NCBI RefSeq assembly: GCF_900111885.1
Contig: NZ_FOKG01000012.1
Location: 171,803 to 235,802 of the forward strand
DNA: 64,000 nucleotides
Origin: Amycolatopsis marina
GTDB lineage: Bacteria > Actinomycetota > Actinomycetes > Mycobacteriales > Pseudonocardiaceae
Direction: 5' to 3'
Part shown: positions 41,851-50,969 of the stretch, one piece after another
Layout of the letters: each line of letters starts with the position of its first letter
How positions within the stretch are numbered: position 1 is the first letter of the stretch
The notes under the pieces: generated by a model
What the model was told of the DNA's origin: nothing
Database searches by the model: none
Seen by the model: only the letters and a program-made list of their open reading frames with translations
Position numbers and translations under genes: made by a program

Positions 41851-42282
41851 TCAGAAGACGCCCGGCAGGACCTCTTCTCGAGCCTTCGCGTAGCTGTCCT
41901 CGTGATCCTCCAGGTAGCCCTGCCACGCCTGGGCGTCCCAGATTTCCAATCTGGTGATCGCACCGATCACCACACACTCCTTGTTGAGCCCGGCATATCG
42001 CCGCAACTCGGACGCGATCGGGATGCGCCCCTGCCCGTCCGGCCGTTGTTCGTCCGTTCCGGCGAACAGATAACGCTGGTAGGCACGGACCGCCTCATTG
42101 GTGAACGGCGCCTCTGCCACCTTGCGTGCCATCTGCTCGAACTCGTCGCGCGGGAAGACGTACAGGCAGTGATCCTGTCCCTTGGTGATCATCAGCCCAC
42201 CTGCCAGCGCGTCGCGGAACTTCGCGGGCAACGTCAGCCGCCCTTTGTCGTCCAGCTTCGGGTTGTGGGTGCCGAGGAACAT
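41851..42282 (-). CDS. mraZ: Transcriptional regulator / division cluster protein MraZ
   Basis: First gene of the dcw cluster, a DNA-binding AbrB-like regulator that represses its own operon in E. coli. The 143-residue protein has two MraZ domains: MFLGTHNPKLDDKGRLTLPA and, in the second, DGQGRIPIASELRRYAGLNK. ATG at 42282 has GGGAGGTGG upstream. Four GTGGKG repeats about 80-120 bp upstream are its expected operator. rsmH follows after a 228-base gap. Confidence 0.95.
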   Translation of the reverse strand: MFLGTHNPKLDDKGRLTLPAKFRDALAGGLMITKGQDHCLYVFPRDEFEQMARKVAEAPFTNEAVRAYQRYLFAGTDEQRPDGQGRIPIASELRRYAGLNKECVVIGAITRLEIWDAQAWQGYLEDHEDSYAKAREEVLPGVF

Positions 42283-42363
42283 CGGCCGCCACCTCCCTAC
42301 CGGGCCCGGAGAACTTCACGAGGTAAGAAATCCACCGAAACCCGGCCACGGGGCTCCCTTCTG

Positions 42364-42399
42364 CCCCACTGGGCACCACCGTACCCCACTTTCCACCAC
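42364..42399 (-). promoter_or_regulatory. MraZ operator: four GTGG(T/G)G repeats at exact 10-bp spacing
   Basis: On the transcribed strand GTGGTG, GTGGGG, GTGGTG, GTGGGG follow one another, each starting 10 bp after the last (plus-strand CCCCAC at 42364 and 42384, CACCAC at 42374 and 42394). MraZ is known to bind direct repeats upstream of its own gene. The even helical spacing suggests oligomeric binding on one face of the DNA. The rest of 42283-42643 holds no gene. Confidence 0.8.
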
Positions 42400-42643
42400 A
42401 GTCAACGAGGAAAGCGCTGAATCGGGGGACGGATTTTTGCGTTCCCGCAGGTCACAGCGGTGGGGTCAGAGTGGGGGCTGGTGGGGGAACATCGCCGCCA
42501 CGGGTGAGAACTCGCTCTCTCCAGCGAGCCGAGAAGCCGAAATCCGGCTGCGGACAACCCCAACGGAGCAGCGCCGCCCACCGGATCCACCTCCCGGTGG
42601 GGAACGGTGGGGGGCGACGTGGGGACGCTCGAAGCGGCCGTGC

Positions 42644-43414
42644 TCAGACGGCTTCGTCGATGATGTCGATCAGGCGGGCGGCGAGGCGGGCACTGTCGAC
42701 GGGGGCGATGCTCAACCAGTCCTCGCCGCCGCGACCAGGAGCGACGGCGCCCAGGTAGGCGCCGACGTCGGTGACGAACCAGCTCATGCCGCCGACCCGG
42801 CACAGCCGTCCGTTCTCCCGCACCCGCACGGAGAACTGGCCTGCGCCGAGCACCGGGCGGGCCTGGATCGCGAGGACCTCGCGGATCTGCTGCTCATGCG
42901 CGGCCGACCCCGGATCAGCGGAACCGCCGGCCCCGCCGTCGTCGAACACCGGATCCCGCACGGTGGATCCCAGCGCGGACGCGGGCAGGCTGACGCCGTA
43001 TCCGGGACCGGGCTCCAGCTCCGGCAGCACACCGACCGCCGCGGGCACCAGTTCGGTGTCGCGGATCTCGGAGAGACCGATCGTGCGCCGGGGTTGTGCC
43101 GCGAGAACGGCCTGGCTGCCCGCTGCGGCGGCGATCGCCCGCAGCGGCTCGGCTTCCGCCATGTCGACGAGCGCCTCGCACTCGACGACCAGATCGGCCG
43201 AGGCGAGCACCTCGAGCCGGTTACGCAGGTCGGGGTCCAGCTCGCCGTCGGCGAACAGGCCACGCTCGGTCAGGTTGGCGTACACGTCCCGCCGGATCTC
43301 GGCTCGCTCCCCATGGGTGCGGCCCACACTGTGCACCAGCAGTGGTCCCGGAGGCTCCCGGTGTCCCAGGTCGGACCAGAGGATGTCGAACGCCGAGGCC
43401 GAAACCCGGATCAC
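42644..43414 (-). CDS. EspG-family ESX secretion-associated protein
   Basis: In mycobacteria EspG is a cytosolic chaperone that binds PPE/PE substrates of type VII secretion. This 256-residue protein has the EspG layout: FDILWSDLGHREPPGPLLV at the start, VVECEALVDMAEAEPLRAIA in the middle and WLSIAPVDSARLAARLIDII at the end. GTG at 43414 overlaps the stop of the WXG/PPE-like gene (GTGA), so chaperone and presumed substrate are co-translated. No ESX core genes (eccB-E, mycosin) are in the window, so the machinery would be encoded elsewhere. Confidence 0.82.
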   Translation of the reverse strand: MIRVSASAFDILWSDLGHREPPGPLLVHSVGRTHGERAEIRRDVYANLTERGLFADGELDPDLRNRLEVLASADLVVECEALVDMAEAEPLRAIAAAAGSQAVLAAQPRRTIGLSEIRDTELVPAAVGVLPELEPGPGYGVSLPASALGSTVRDPVFDDGGAGGSADPGSAAHEQQIREVLAIQARPVLGAGQFSVRVRENGRLCRVGGMSWFVTDVGAYLGAVAPGRGGEDWLSIAPVDSARLAARLIDIIDEAV

Positions 43415-43980
43415 GGGGCGTCCGAGGTCAGCGCGGGCGGTGCACCGAAGCCGGCCGCGGGTACCGCCGCCCGCAGGCCCGCGTCCCGGCTGTTCATCAC
43501 GTCGATGGCCTTCTGCCGGGCGCTCTCCGACTGCGCACGCAGGGCGGTGAGCCGATCGGACAGCCCGATCAGTCCGGCGATGTCACCGCTGAGCGCCGTC
43601 TCCCTGATCACCGCGCCGGGGTCGTACTCGACCGGCTCGGGCATCTCCGCCTTCGCCTTGGCCGAGATCGCCGCCTGCTGGCTCACCGACTCACCAAGCG
43701 TGGACGAGACTCCTGCGGCCTCGTCCGACCAGGTGACCGCGCGCCCGAGCACCGAGCGCAGCGCCTCCCCTGCCGAGCCCTGCCACAACTCCGTGCTGCT
43801 GTCCGAGAGCCTGCGCAACCACTCGGCGGAATCATGCATCCGGGCGGCGAGATCGGCCCACTCCGCGCCGATCTCCCCCGCTGCCGCGGGATCGTTGCCC
43901 GCCTCCACCTCGGCCCGCATCGCAGCGTGGCTGTAGGACTCGTAGCGCCGCTCGGCGCTCGGCACCTGTCGCTCGCTCAT
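43411..43980 (-). CDS. WXG/PPE-like type VII secretion substrate
   Basis: A 189-residue, largely helical protein. A WXG turn is present as W66-Q67-G68 in STELWQGSAGEALRSVLGRA, flanked by two long helices, as in WXG100 and PPE N-terminal domains. The second half (IGLSDRLTALRAQSESARQK) is also helical, and the tail is Ala/Pro-rich. It is followed immediately by the overlapping EspG-family gene, the expected chaperone. ATG at 43980 has GGGAG upstream. It is probably exported through an ESX system. Confidence 0.72.
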   Translation of the reverse strand: MSERQVPSAERRYESYSHAAMRAEVEAGNDPAAAGEIGAEWADLAARMHDSAEWLRRLSDSSTELWQGSAGEALRSVLGRAVTWSDEAAGVSSTLGESVSQQAAISAKAKAEMPEPVEYDPGAVIRETALSGDIAGLIGLSDRLTALRAQSESARQKAIDVMNSRDAGLRAAVPAAGFGAPPALTSDAP

Positions 43981-44001
43981 CGCGCACTCCCGTTCTCGCT
44001 C

Positions 44002-44604
44002 TCAGGGCAGCTTCGGTGCGATCAGCCCGGCCACCGTGTCCGCGCGGTCGCAGGCCCGCTCCGTGTCGGAGAAGCTGGTGTTGCTCACGTCGACATGCAC
44101 CGTTGCCGACTCCCCGGCGGCGAGCAGCACGGCACAGGTGCCGTCGTCGGCGGGTTCGTCCGCGACCCGCAGTGCCTCGCGCCCCTCGATCTCCGCGGGT
44201 TCCGCCGTTCCCGGCTCGACCTCGATCTCCGACAACGAGGACTTCTCGTCGACGGTGATCGTCAGACCGAACACCCCCGGCTCGGTCCAGTCGCACGCCG
44301 GCGCGGACCCGACGGACTTCTCCCTGCCGAGGACGGTCAGGCCGACGGTGGAACGATCGGTGGGCGAGAGCAGCTCACACGGCTTGAGCGCGGCGAGGTC
44401 GGAGGTCGGCGCGTCGTCCCGGACCGAAGAAGGAACGACCTCGTCGGCGGTGGACGGGGAGGCCGCACTCGACACGGGAGCGGAACTCGGCGCGACGCCC
44501 GCCACGCCCACCTCGCTTTCGGGCGAGCACGCCGCGGTCAGCACTGTCAGCACGGTCAGCACCGCAAGCGCGCACAGGACCGCACCCCGCCGAACACCGG
44601 TCAT
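44002..44604 (-). CDS. DUF3558 lipoprotein
   Basis: A 200-residue secreted lipoprotein: short basic start MTGVRRG, hydrophobic core, and lipobox LTAAC with the lipidated cysteine near residue 26. It is followed by a Ser/Pro/Ala-rich linker and a DUF3558 domain (LAALKPCELLSPTDRSTVGL, CDWTEPGVFGLTITV). DUF3558 lipoproteins commonly accompany ESX substrate genes in Pseudonocardiaceae. It ends 21 bases before the WXG/PPE-like gene and starts four bases after the upstream stop, so all four genes form one operon. Confidence 0.85.
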   Translation of the reverse strand: MTGVRRGAVLCALAVLTVLTVLTAACSPESEVGVAGVAPSSAPVSSAASPSTADEVVPSSVRDDAPTSDLAALKPCELLSPTDRSTVGLTVLGREKSVGSAPACDWTEPGVFGLTITVDEKSSLSEIEVEPGTAEPAEIEGREALRVADEPADDGTCAVLLAAGESATVHVDVSNTSFSDTERACDRADTVAGLIAPKLP

Positions 44605-44608
44605 CCGG

Positions 44609-44959
44609 TCAGCCGCCCGTGCAGTCGACACTGCGCGTCGCGGCGTCGTCCTCATCCTCGTATCGGCTCAGGGCCCTGTCGATCTGGGACTTGAGGTCCT
44701 CGATCTCCCTGCCGAAGCGGGTGAGCGAGTCGACGGCCGATCCCTCCCCGCCGATTCCGTACTGCGCCATGAAGTCGCCGATCTCGCTCGCATACCCGCC
44801 GCCGAGCGGTACCGAGCGACCCAGAACCTTTGCCTGCCGGACCATCTCCCCCACGACGTCCTGCAGTTGACTCAACCGCTGGAAGGCGTCGGCTGCCAAC
44901 TCCGGAGCGACGGCGAACGCTCGCGCGTCCACTGGGACGCTCATACCCACATCGCTCAT
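44609..44959 (-). CDS. Small helical protein at the head of the ESX-like operon
   Basis: A 116-residue protein with helical heptads (VAPELAADAFQRLSQLQDVV, FGREIEDLKSQIDRALSRYE) and a middle loop GGYASEIGDFMAQYGIG. The size and two-helix pattern fit a WXG100-like partner, but no WXG triplet is present. First gene of the cluster encoding the DUF3558 lipoprotein, WXG/PPE-like protein and EspG. ATG at 44959 is the better of two close methionines; ribosome binding sites are weak for both. Confidence 0.62.
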   Translation of the reverse strand: MSDVGMSVPVDARAFAVAPELAADAFQRLSQLQDVVGEMVRQAKVLGRSVPLGGGYASEIGDFMAQYGIGGEGSAVDSLTRFGREIEDLKSQIDRALSRYEDEDDAATRSVDCTGG

Positions 44960-45395
44960 GGTCGCGGAATACGCCTCTCCGTAGTCGAGCGGATCCGCTT
45001 CGAAGCATAGGCCAGAACACACCGTCACGGGAGGCCCCAGGTGCGAGGCGTGCCTTTCGCCCGTTCGGCCTAAGCACGTCGGTTGCGCTGCGTGATATTC
45101 GAAACTCGGGTTACTCACCGCCGACCCTGCGGCCATGTACCGGCCTCACCTGCAGTCGGCAACCACGACCACCCCTACCGCGGCAGAAAGCATGCCGCAG
45201 CGGGGCCCTTCCGGGCGGCCCCGTCTACCGACTCGTGAATGACCCTCGCCGCGTGATCGCGGGGTTCTCTCGTGACTTTCGCCCGGGTTTGACACACTTC
45301 GTGGCAGGCTTGTCCCCGCGGAGGACAGCCGAAACCAGAACGGGTGCTCCTCGCGCCCCGCGGAACATGCAAGGGCATCGGCACCAGGAGGTCGA
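44960..45395. other. Divergent promoter region between ESX-like and MoxR operons
   Basis: No gene is supported in these 436 bases. A GGGGCC / GGCCCC hairpin lies at 45202-45222 and a TTGACA hexamer at 45289-45294, a possible -35 box for the moxR operon, without a convincing -10 at normal spacing. Promoters for both divergent operons should lie here. Confidence 0.5.
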
Positions 45396-46475
45396 GTGAC
45401 GTCGAGAACGCAGGCTGCCGCGCCCGCCGAGACATACGAACAGCAGACGGCCGAGCACACCACGCACGGAGCACACCGGCAGCACGGCGCCGAATCCCAG
45501 GCCGCGGGGCTGAACGAACTGCACGAGGCGGCCCGGCGCATCGCGGGCAACGTCGAGCGCGTGCTGGTCGGCAAACCGGACGTCGTCCGGATCGCGCTGG
45601 TCACGCTGCTCGCCGAAGGCCACCTTCTCGTCGAGGACGTGCCCGGTGTCGGCAAGACCTCGCTGGCGAAGGCACTGGCCCGGTCCATCGACTGTTCGGT
45701 CAGCCGGATCCAGTTCACCCCCGACCTGCTGCCCAGCGATGTCACCGGTGTCTCGATCTACAACCGCCAGACCGCGGACTTCGAGTTCCGCCCTGGTCCG
45801 GTGTTCGCCAACATCGTGGTCGGTGACGAGATCAACCGGGCCTCGCCGAAGACCCAGTCGGCGCTGTTGGAGTGCATGGAGGAGCACCAGGTCACGGTGG
45901 ACACGACCACCTACCACCTGCACTCGCCCTTCATGGTGATCGCCACCCAGAACCCGATCGAGATGGAGGGCACCTACGCCCTTCCGGAGGCTCAGCGCGA
46001 CCGGTTCACGGCGCGGGTCTCGATCGGGTACCCCGACCAGCAGGCCGAGATGGCGATGGTCGACGAGCACGCGGGCCACAACCCGCTCGCCGACCTCCAG
46101 CCGGTGTCCGACGCGGCCGCGGTGAACCGACTCGTGCAGACCGTCCGGAACGTGCACATCGCGCCGGAGGTCCGGCAGTACGCGGTCGAACTGGTCGCGG
46201 CCACCAGGCAGATTCCCGAGCTGCGTCTCGGTGCCTCGCCCCGCGCGACCCTGCAGTTCGTCCGCTCGGCCAAAGCTCAGGCCGCGCTGTCCGGGCGGGA
46301 GTTCGTCGTGCCGGACGACCTGCACGCCGTGGCGGTTCCCGTGCTGGCCCACCGGCTCGTGCTCACCACCGAGGCACACGCCGCCCGCCGTTCGGCCACC
46401 GACGTCATCCGTACCGTCCTGCAGCGCGTCCCCGTTCCCACCGGTTCGGCGGGCAACGGGCAGCCCAGGCGTTGA
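45396..46475 (+). CDS. MoxR-type AAA+ ATPase
   Basis: A chaperone-like ATPase that usually works with DUF58/VWA proteins. The 359-residue protein has Walker A VEDVPGVGKTSLAKAL (GVGKT at 84-88), Walker B VVGDEINRASPKTQSALLEC with D144-E145, sensor 1 MVIATQNPIEMEG and the MoxR arginine-finger region. The first 35 residues are Ala/Gln/His-rich and disordered. GTG at 45396 follows AGGAGG. It heads a three-gene operon with DUF58 and transglutaminase genes, a conserved actinobacterial set thought to act in envelope or protein-complex maturation. Confidence 0.9.
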   Translation: MTSRTQAAAPAETYEQQTAEHTTHGAHRQHGAESQAAGLNELHEAARRIAGNVERVLVGKPDVVRIALVTLLAEGHLLVEDVPGVGKTSLAKALARSIDCSVSRIQFTPDLLPSDVTGVSIYNRQTADFEFRPGPVFANIVVGDEINRASPKTQSALLECMEEHQVTVDTTTYHLHSPFMVIATQNPIEMEGTYALPEAQRDRFTARVSIGYPDQQAEMAMVDEHAGHNPLADLQPVSDAAAVNRLVQTVRNVHIAPEVRQYAVELVAATRQIPELRLGASPRATLQFVRSAKAQAALSGREFVVPDDLHAVAVPVLAHRLVLTTEAHAARRSATDVIRTVLQRVPVPTGSAGNGQPRR

Positions 46476-46526
46476 CGGTGCAGCGCGGGGCCTCGTGCCC
46501 GCGCGCACAGTGAAGAGGACTTCCAG

Positions 46527-47801
46527 ATGTTGCGCGCACTGTCCGGTCTCACCACACGCGGCCGTTGTCTGCTCGCCGCCGGTGCCGCCGCGGCGGTCTG
46601 CGCCGCCGTGCTGAACGAGCGCGACCTGTTGCGGGTCGCGCTGTTCGTCGTCGCGCTGCCCCTGCTGATCGCGGTGTTCGTCGCGGCGGCGAGGGTGCGG
46701 ATGGGCGCGATGCGCACGCTGCTGCCGGAGCGGATCGCGGTTGGGCACTCGGGCGAGGTCCAGCTCGATCTGTGGCGGGGCGGCAGGCTGCCCGGCGGTG
46801 AGATCCTCCTGGAGGACGGTGTGCCCTACGCGCTCGGCTCCCGTCCGCGGTTCGTGGTCGAGCGGTTGCCCCAGCACAGGGTGGTGGCGCTGCGTTATCC
46901 AATCCAGCCGGTGCTGCGCGGAATTCAGCAGGTGGGCCCGTTGCGCGCCACCATCACCGATCCGTTCGGGCTGTGCGAGTTCGAGCGGGAACTGATCGGC
47001 CACTCCCGGCTGCTGGTGGTGCCGACCGTGGCAGGCCTGCGTGGTCTGCCCACCGGTGCGGGCATCGGTTCCGGTGACGACGGGAGCATTCGCCTGCATG
47101 CCGGTCAGGGTGAGCCCGATGTGGTGGTCCGGCAGTATCGCCAGGGCGACGACCTGCGCAAGGTGCACTGGCGCTCGACCGCGCGCCGGGACGAGATCAT
47201 GGTGCGCGTCGAGGAGCGGCCGTGGCGGGGCGGGACGACGATCCTGCTCGATCACCGGGCCGCCGCGCACCACGGGACGGGCCCCGCGGCCAGCATCGAG
47301 TGGGCGGTGTCCTTCGCCGCCAGCATCTGCCTGCATCTGCGCCGGTCCGGACACCGGGTGCGGCTGGTGAGCGAGCACGGCACGCTGCTCGCCGACACCC
47401 CTGGCGAGGGCGGCGAGCACTACGACAACCTGGTGCTCGACGCGCTCGCGGCCCTGCAGCCCACGCATCAGCGCGACATCACCTGCGCCTATGACCTGGC
47501 CGAGGGCCAGGAACTCATCGCGGTCCTCGGGACCGTGAGCAACGATTCGGTGCACGAACTGGCCAGGTACCGCCCACGGACCGTCCGCAGTCTCGCGGTT
47601 CTCCTCGACACACCCGCGTGGTCCGCGAACGTCAGCGCTCCGCAACAGCGCGCTGCCGCCACCGAGGAGTCCGCCGCCCTGCTACGGGCCGCGGGATGGG
47701 GCGTCGTCGTCGTCGGTCCGAACAGCCCGATGCCGCAGGTCTGGGCCGAGTTGTGCCGCAGCGCGACTTCACGCGGCGCACTGATCGGCGGTCTGTCATG
47801 A
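46527..47801 (+). CDS. DUF58 domain membrane protein
   Basis: A 424-residue protein with two N-terminal transmembrane segments (about 12-58), a beta-rich region, and the DUF58 domain with its signature VRQYRQGDDLRKVHWRSTAR then RDEIMVR. The C-terminal half adopts a von Willebrand A-like fold in this family. It is the expected partner of the MoxR ATPase encoded 51 bases upstream. The next gene overlaps it by four bases (ATGA). Function is not established; the trio is found together across Actinobacteria. Confidence 0.88.
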   Translation: MLRALSGLTTRGRCLLAAGAAAAVCAAVLNERDLLRVALFVVALPLLIAVFVAAARVRMGAMRTLLPERIAVGHSGEVQLDLWRGGRLPGGEILLEDGVPYALGSRPRFVVERLPQHRVVALRYPIQPVLRGIQQVGPLRATITDPFGLCEFERELIGHSRLLVVPTVAGLRGLPTGAGIGSGDDGSIRLHAGQGEPDVVVRQYRQGDDLRKVHWRSTARRDEIMVRVEERPWRGGTTILLDHRAAAHHGTGPAASIEWAVSFAASICLHLRRSGHRVRLVSEHGTLLADTPGEGGEHYDNLVLDALAALQPTHQRDITCAYDLAEGQELIAVLGTVSNDSVHELARYRPRTVRSLAVLLDTPAWSANVSAPQQRAAATEESAALLRAAGWGVVVVGPNSPMPQVWAELCRSATSRGALIGGLS

Positions 47802-50266
47802 CCGGCGCCCCGACTCTGCACACCCCGACACCCCGGCCCGCGCAGCCACCGGTGAACTGGGGCAGCTCCCTGCTCGCACCCCTCGCGGCGGGGCTGGCCA
47901 CCGTCTGCGCCTCGACGTCGCTGACCGGGGTCGTCGGTGGATGGGCCTGGCTCGGGTACGTCATCGTCGCGGTCGTTCTGGTGTCGTGCACCGGGCTGGC
48001 CCTGCGCTCCGTTCGCACCCCCACGGCGGTGGTCGGCCTTGCCCAGGTGGCGGTGCTGGCCTTCCTGATCACCGGTGTGTTCACCGGCAGCGGGATCGCC
48101 GCGATCATTCCCGGGCCCGCCGCGATCGCGGAGCTCGGCGACGTACTGGCGGCGTCGTTCGAACAGATTCGCACCGGACTGCCGCCGGTCGACTCCAGCC
48201 CGCCGATCCTCTGCCTGGTCACGATCGCCATCGGCCTGGTCGCGATTCTGGTCGACACGCTCGCGGTCGCCGCGGCCGCGCCCGCCGCGACCGGACTGAT
48301 CCTGCTGTGCGTGTACGCGGTCCCCGCGTCCCTGTCCGATTCGATGCTGCCCTGGTGGACCTTCGCCCTCGGCGCTGCCGCGTTCGCCGGGCTGCTCGCC
48401 GTCGACGGCAGCCATCGGCATCGCAGCTGGCGCAATCGGGACGCCCCGGGGCTCGGTGGCTCGCCGAGAGCGGCGGTGACACCGGTCGCAGTGGTGGCCG
48501 TGGCGCTCGTCGTCGGCCTCGGAGCCGGTTCGGCGGTGACGGCGATCGGCACGGTCGGCAGGCTGCCCGGCGCCGGTGTCGGTGGCCAGGGCCCGGTGAA
48601 CGGCGGCCTCGGCGTCAACCCGTTCACCTCGATGCGCGGGATGCTCGATCAGGGGCCGAACGTCGAACTGTTCCGCGTCCGGGGCATGAACAACGACAAG
48701 CGGCTGCTGCGCGCCTTCACCCTCGACACCTACCGGCCGAATCAGGGCTGGGGACTGCCCGACGGCGCCATGCCCGCGGGTGTGCCCGCGGAGGGGGTGC
48801 TGCCGCCCGCGCCAGGTGACGACGGCGAGAGCGACACCAGGGTGATCGAGATCGAGCCGATCAACTGGGTCGACGTGTGGCTTCCGGTGTACGGGGACCC
48901 GCGGCGACTGCGCAATCTCGCCCCGGGATGGTTCTACGACCGCGACAGCGCCGCGGTGTTCCGGGAACGCAGGCAGAAGCCCGCGCCCTACGTCGAAGAG
49001 GCGTCGCTGGCGGAACCGAGCAAGAGCGAGCTGCGCGCCGCCGATTCGCGGGCCGACGAGGTCTCCCCTTCGTACACGTCGACCGCCGGGATCGATCCCC
49101 GTGTCGCCGACCTCGCAGGCGACCTCACCGCGGGTGAGAACACCACGTTCGACAAGGCGACCGCGCTGTGGGAGTTCTTCACCGAACCGGAGAACGGGTT
49201 CACCTACGACACGCAGACCGCCGCCGCGGCGGACTCCGACGCGCTGGCGGACTTCGTTCTCAACGGCAAGCGCGGGTTCTGCGAGCAGTTCGCGTCCGCG
49301 ATGGCCGTGATGCTGCGCTCGCAGGGCATTCCCTCGCGAGTGGCGATCGGCTTCACCACCGGCTACACCACGGCCGACTACCGCTCGATCACCTCACAGG
49401 ACGCACACGCCTGGGTGGAGGTCTACTTCGGGGACCAGGGCTGGGTTCCCTTCGACCCGACGCCACTGGCCGATGGGCGGGGCTACCTGCCCAGCTACCT
49501 GCAGGCCGACGACGCCGGCTCGGATTCCCCCGAGGACACCGGAGAGAACGCGGCCGAGACCCCGTCCACGTCGGCCGCGGCATCGGGGCCGGAGGACGAG
49601 CAGGACCCACTCGCGGGCGCGCCAGGGGCCGAGCAGTCGAATTTCCAACAGGCGCCCGCCTGGTCCGGCTGGGGCGCGCTGCTCACCGCGCTGGCCGCGC
49701 TGATCCTGACCGCGGCGACGGTGTTCCTCGGCAGGCGCGCCAGTGTCCTCGGTCGGGGAACCGGTGCGGTACCGCGGTGGCTGCCGCCTTCGGTGGCGGC
49801 GCTGTGGCTGGTCTCCGTCGTGCTCGCGGGCTGGCAGTTCCACTGGATCTTCGCGCTCGGGCTGCTCGTCGTCGCGGGACTGGCCCTGCTGCCGTCCGGC
49901 GTCCGGGAGCTGCAGCGCCGACGCAGGCTGCGCACCATCGCGAGCGGGCACGGCACCGCGGCCAACGCCGCCTGGGCGGAACTGCTGGACGAGTGCGCCG
50001 ACCGCGGAATCTCGATCCCGCGCAGCGACACCGTCCGCGCCGCCGCACAGAAGGTGGCGAGCAGGCATCACCTCGACGAGGAGGGCCGAGACGACCTCAG
50101 GACGGTCGTCGGCGTGGTGGAGCGCTCCTGGTACAGCCCGGCCGCACCGGAGGACCCGAACTTCGCGAAGGCCTTCAACGATCTGCGGGAGAGCCTGCGG
50201 CGCACGGCACCGATGTCCTGGCGTGGCCGCCTGCTCCCCCGCTCCCTCCTGCGCCGCCGCCCCTGA
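47798..50266 (+). CDS. Transglutaminase-like membrane protein (TgpA family)
   Basis: An 822-residue protein: about six N-terminal transmembrane segments (residues 20-260), an extracytoplasmic DUF3488-like region, the transglutaminase core, one more pair of membrane segments (about 625-700), and a cytoplasmic DUF4129-like tail. The cysteine-protease-like triad is complete: C495 in GFCEQFASAMAVML, H537 in DAHAWVEVYF and D553 in WVPFDPTP. ATG at 47798 overlaps the DUF58 stop. It probably acts on envelope proteins or peptides together with MoxR and DUF58; the acceptor is unknown. Confidence 0.9.
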   Translation: MTGAPTLHTPTPRPAQPPVNWGSSLLAPLAAGLATVCASTSLTGVVGGWAWLGYVIVAVVLVSCTGLALRSVRTPTAVVGLAQVAVLAFLITGVFTGSGIAAIIPGPAAIAELGDVLAASFEQIRTGLPPVDSSPPILCLVTIAIGLVAILVDTLAVAAAAPAATGLILLCVYAVPASLSDSMLPWWTFALGAAAFAGLLAVDGSHRHRSWRNRDAPGLGGSPRAAVTPVAVVAVALVVGLGAGSAVTAIGTVGRLPGAGVGGQGPVNGGLGVNPFTSMRGMLDQGPNVELFRVRGMNNDKRLLRAFTLDTYRPNQGWGLPDGAMPAGVPAEGVLPPAPGDDGESDTRVIEIEPINWVDVWLPVYGDPRRLRNLAPGWFYDRDSAAVFRERRQKPAPYVEEASLAEPSKSELRAADSRADEVSPSYTSTAGIDPRVADLAGDLTAGENTTFDKATALWEFFTEPENGFTYDTQTAAAADSDALADFVLNGKRGFCEQFASAMAVMLRSQGIPSRVAIGFTTGYTTADYRSITSQDAHAWVEVYFGDQGWVPFDPTPLADGRGYLPSYLQADDAGSDSPEDTGENAAETPSTSAAASGPEDEQDPLAGAPGAEQSNFQQAPAWSGWGALLTALAALILTAATVFLGRRASVLGRGTGAVPRWLPPSVAALWLVSVVLAGWQFHWIFALGLLVVAGLALLPSGVRELQRRRRLRTIASGHGTAANAAWAELLDECADRGISIPRSDTVRAAAQKVASRHHLDEEGRDDLRTVVGVVERSWYSPAAPEDPNFAKAFNDLRESLRRTAPMSWRGRLLPRSLLRRRP

Positions 50267-50389
50267 CTCGGCAGATCCGGTGCCCGAGTTGGCAGGGCGG
50301 GCGCACACGGAACGGCGCCACGGATGCGTGGAACGCACACACCCGGGCGCCGTAGGCGAACTCCCGAGGGGGAAGCGGGGACGAGTGAG

Positions 50390-50794
50390 CTAGCGGTCGT
50401 CGAAGCGCTGGCGGAACCGGTCCTCCATACGCTGGGTGAACGAACTCCGCCGCGGTTCCTGTTTCCGGCCCGCTGGGGCGGCTTCCGCGTCCTCCGCACC
50501 CTCGGCGTCTCCGTGTTGCCGTCCCGAGGTGACGGCGAGCAGGACCCCGAAGAACATCACGAGGAACCCGAGCACGCTCACGAGCGGGATCTCGGCAACC
50601 CGGAACGGCACCACAACACCCAGCACGAGCAGGGCGACGCCGAAAACGAACAGGGCTACCCCCTGCACGCGCCTACGGCGAGCTGGGCGTCGCAACCTGG
50701 TGCCACGCACCGTTGACGCGAACTTGGGGTCCTCGGCATAGAGCTCGCGCTCGATCTGGTCGAGCAGCCGCTGCTCATGCTCGGAGAGTGGCAT
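50390..50794 (-). CDS. DUF3040 membrane protein
   Basis: A 134-residue protein beginning MPLSEHEQRLLDQIERELYA, the invariant DUF3040 start. It is followed by EDPKFAS, a basic stretch (RRPARRRRVQG), two transmembrane segments (GVALFVFGVALLVLGVVV, VSVLGFLVMFFGVLLAV) and a charged tail. The family is restricted to Actinobacteria and often lies near mraZ or dinB; function unknown. ATG at 50794 is preceded by GGAGGA. Confidence 0.9.
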   Translation of the reverse strand: MPLSEHEQRLLDQIERELYAEDPKFASTVRGTRLRRPARRRRVQGVALFVFGVALLVLGVVVPFRVAEIPLVSVLGFLVMFFGVLLAVTSGRQHGDAEGAEDAEAAPAGRKQEPRRSSFTQRMEDRFRQRFDDR

Positions 50795-50969
50795 CTTTCC
50801 TCCTCCGGCACAGCTGTCGCGGGCGCCGGGCCGCGCAACGTCGTGGACCCAACAGACACTCCCGGTCGGGGTGTCATCTACCAGGATACGAGCCTCGCGC
50901 GCCGAGGACTACCCGATCCCGTAGGAACCCGAGAAGGTTTTCCCCGATAGGCTCGTCAGCTCGCGTTTT

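Noticed and set aside
45225..47645. An 806-codon minus-strand frame opposite moxR and DUF58
   Set aside because: The plus-strand genes carry complete family motifs and ribosome binding sites. The antisense product is His/Asp/Arg-rich noise.
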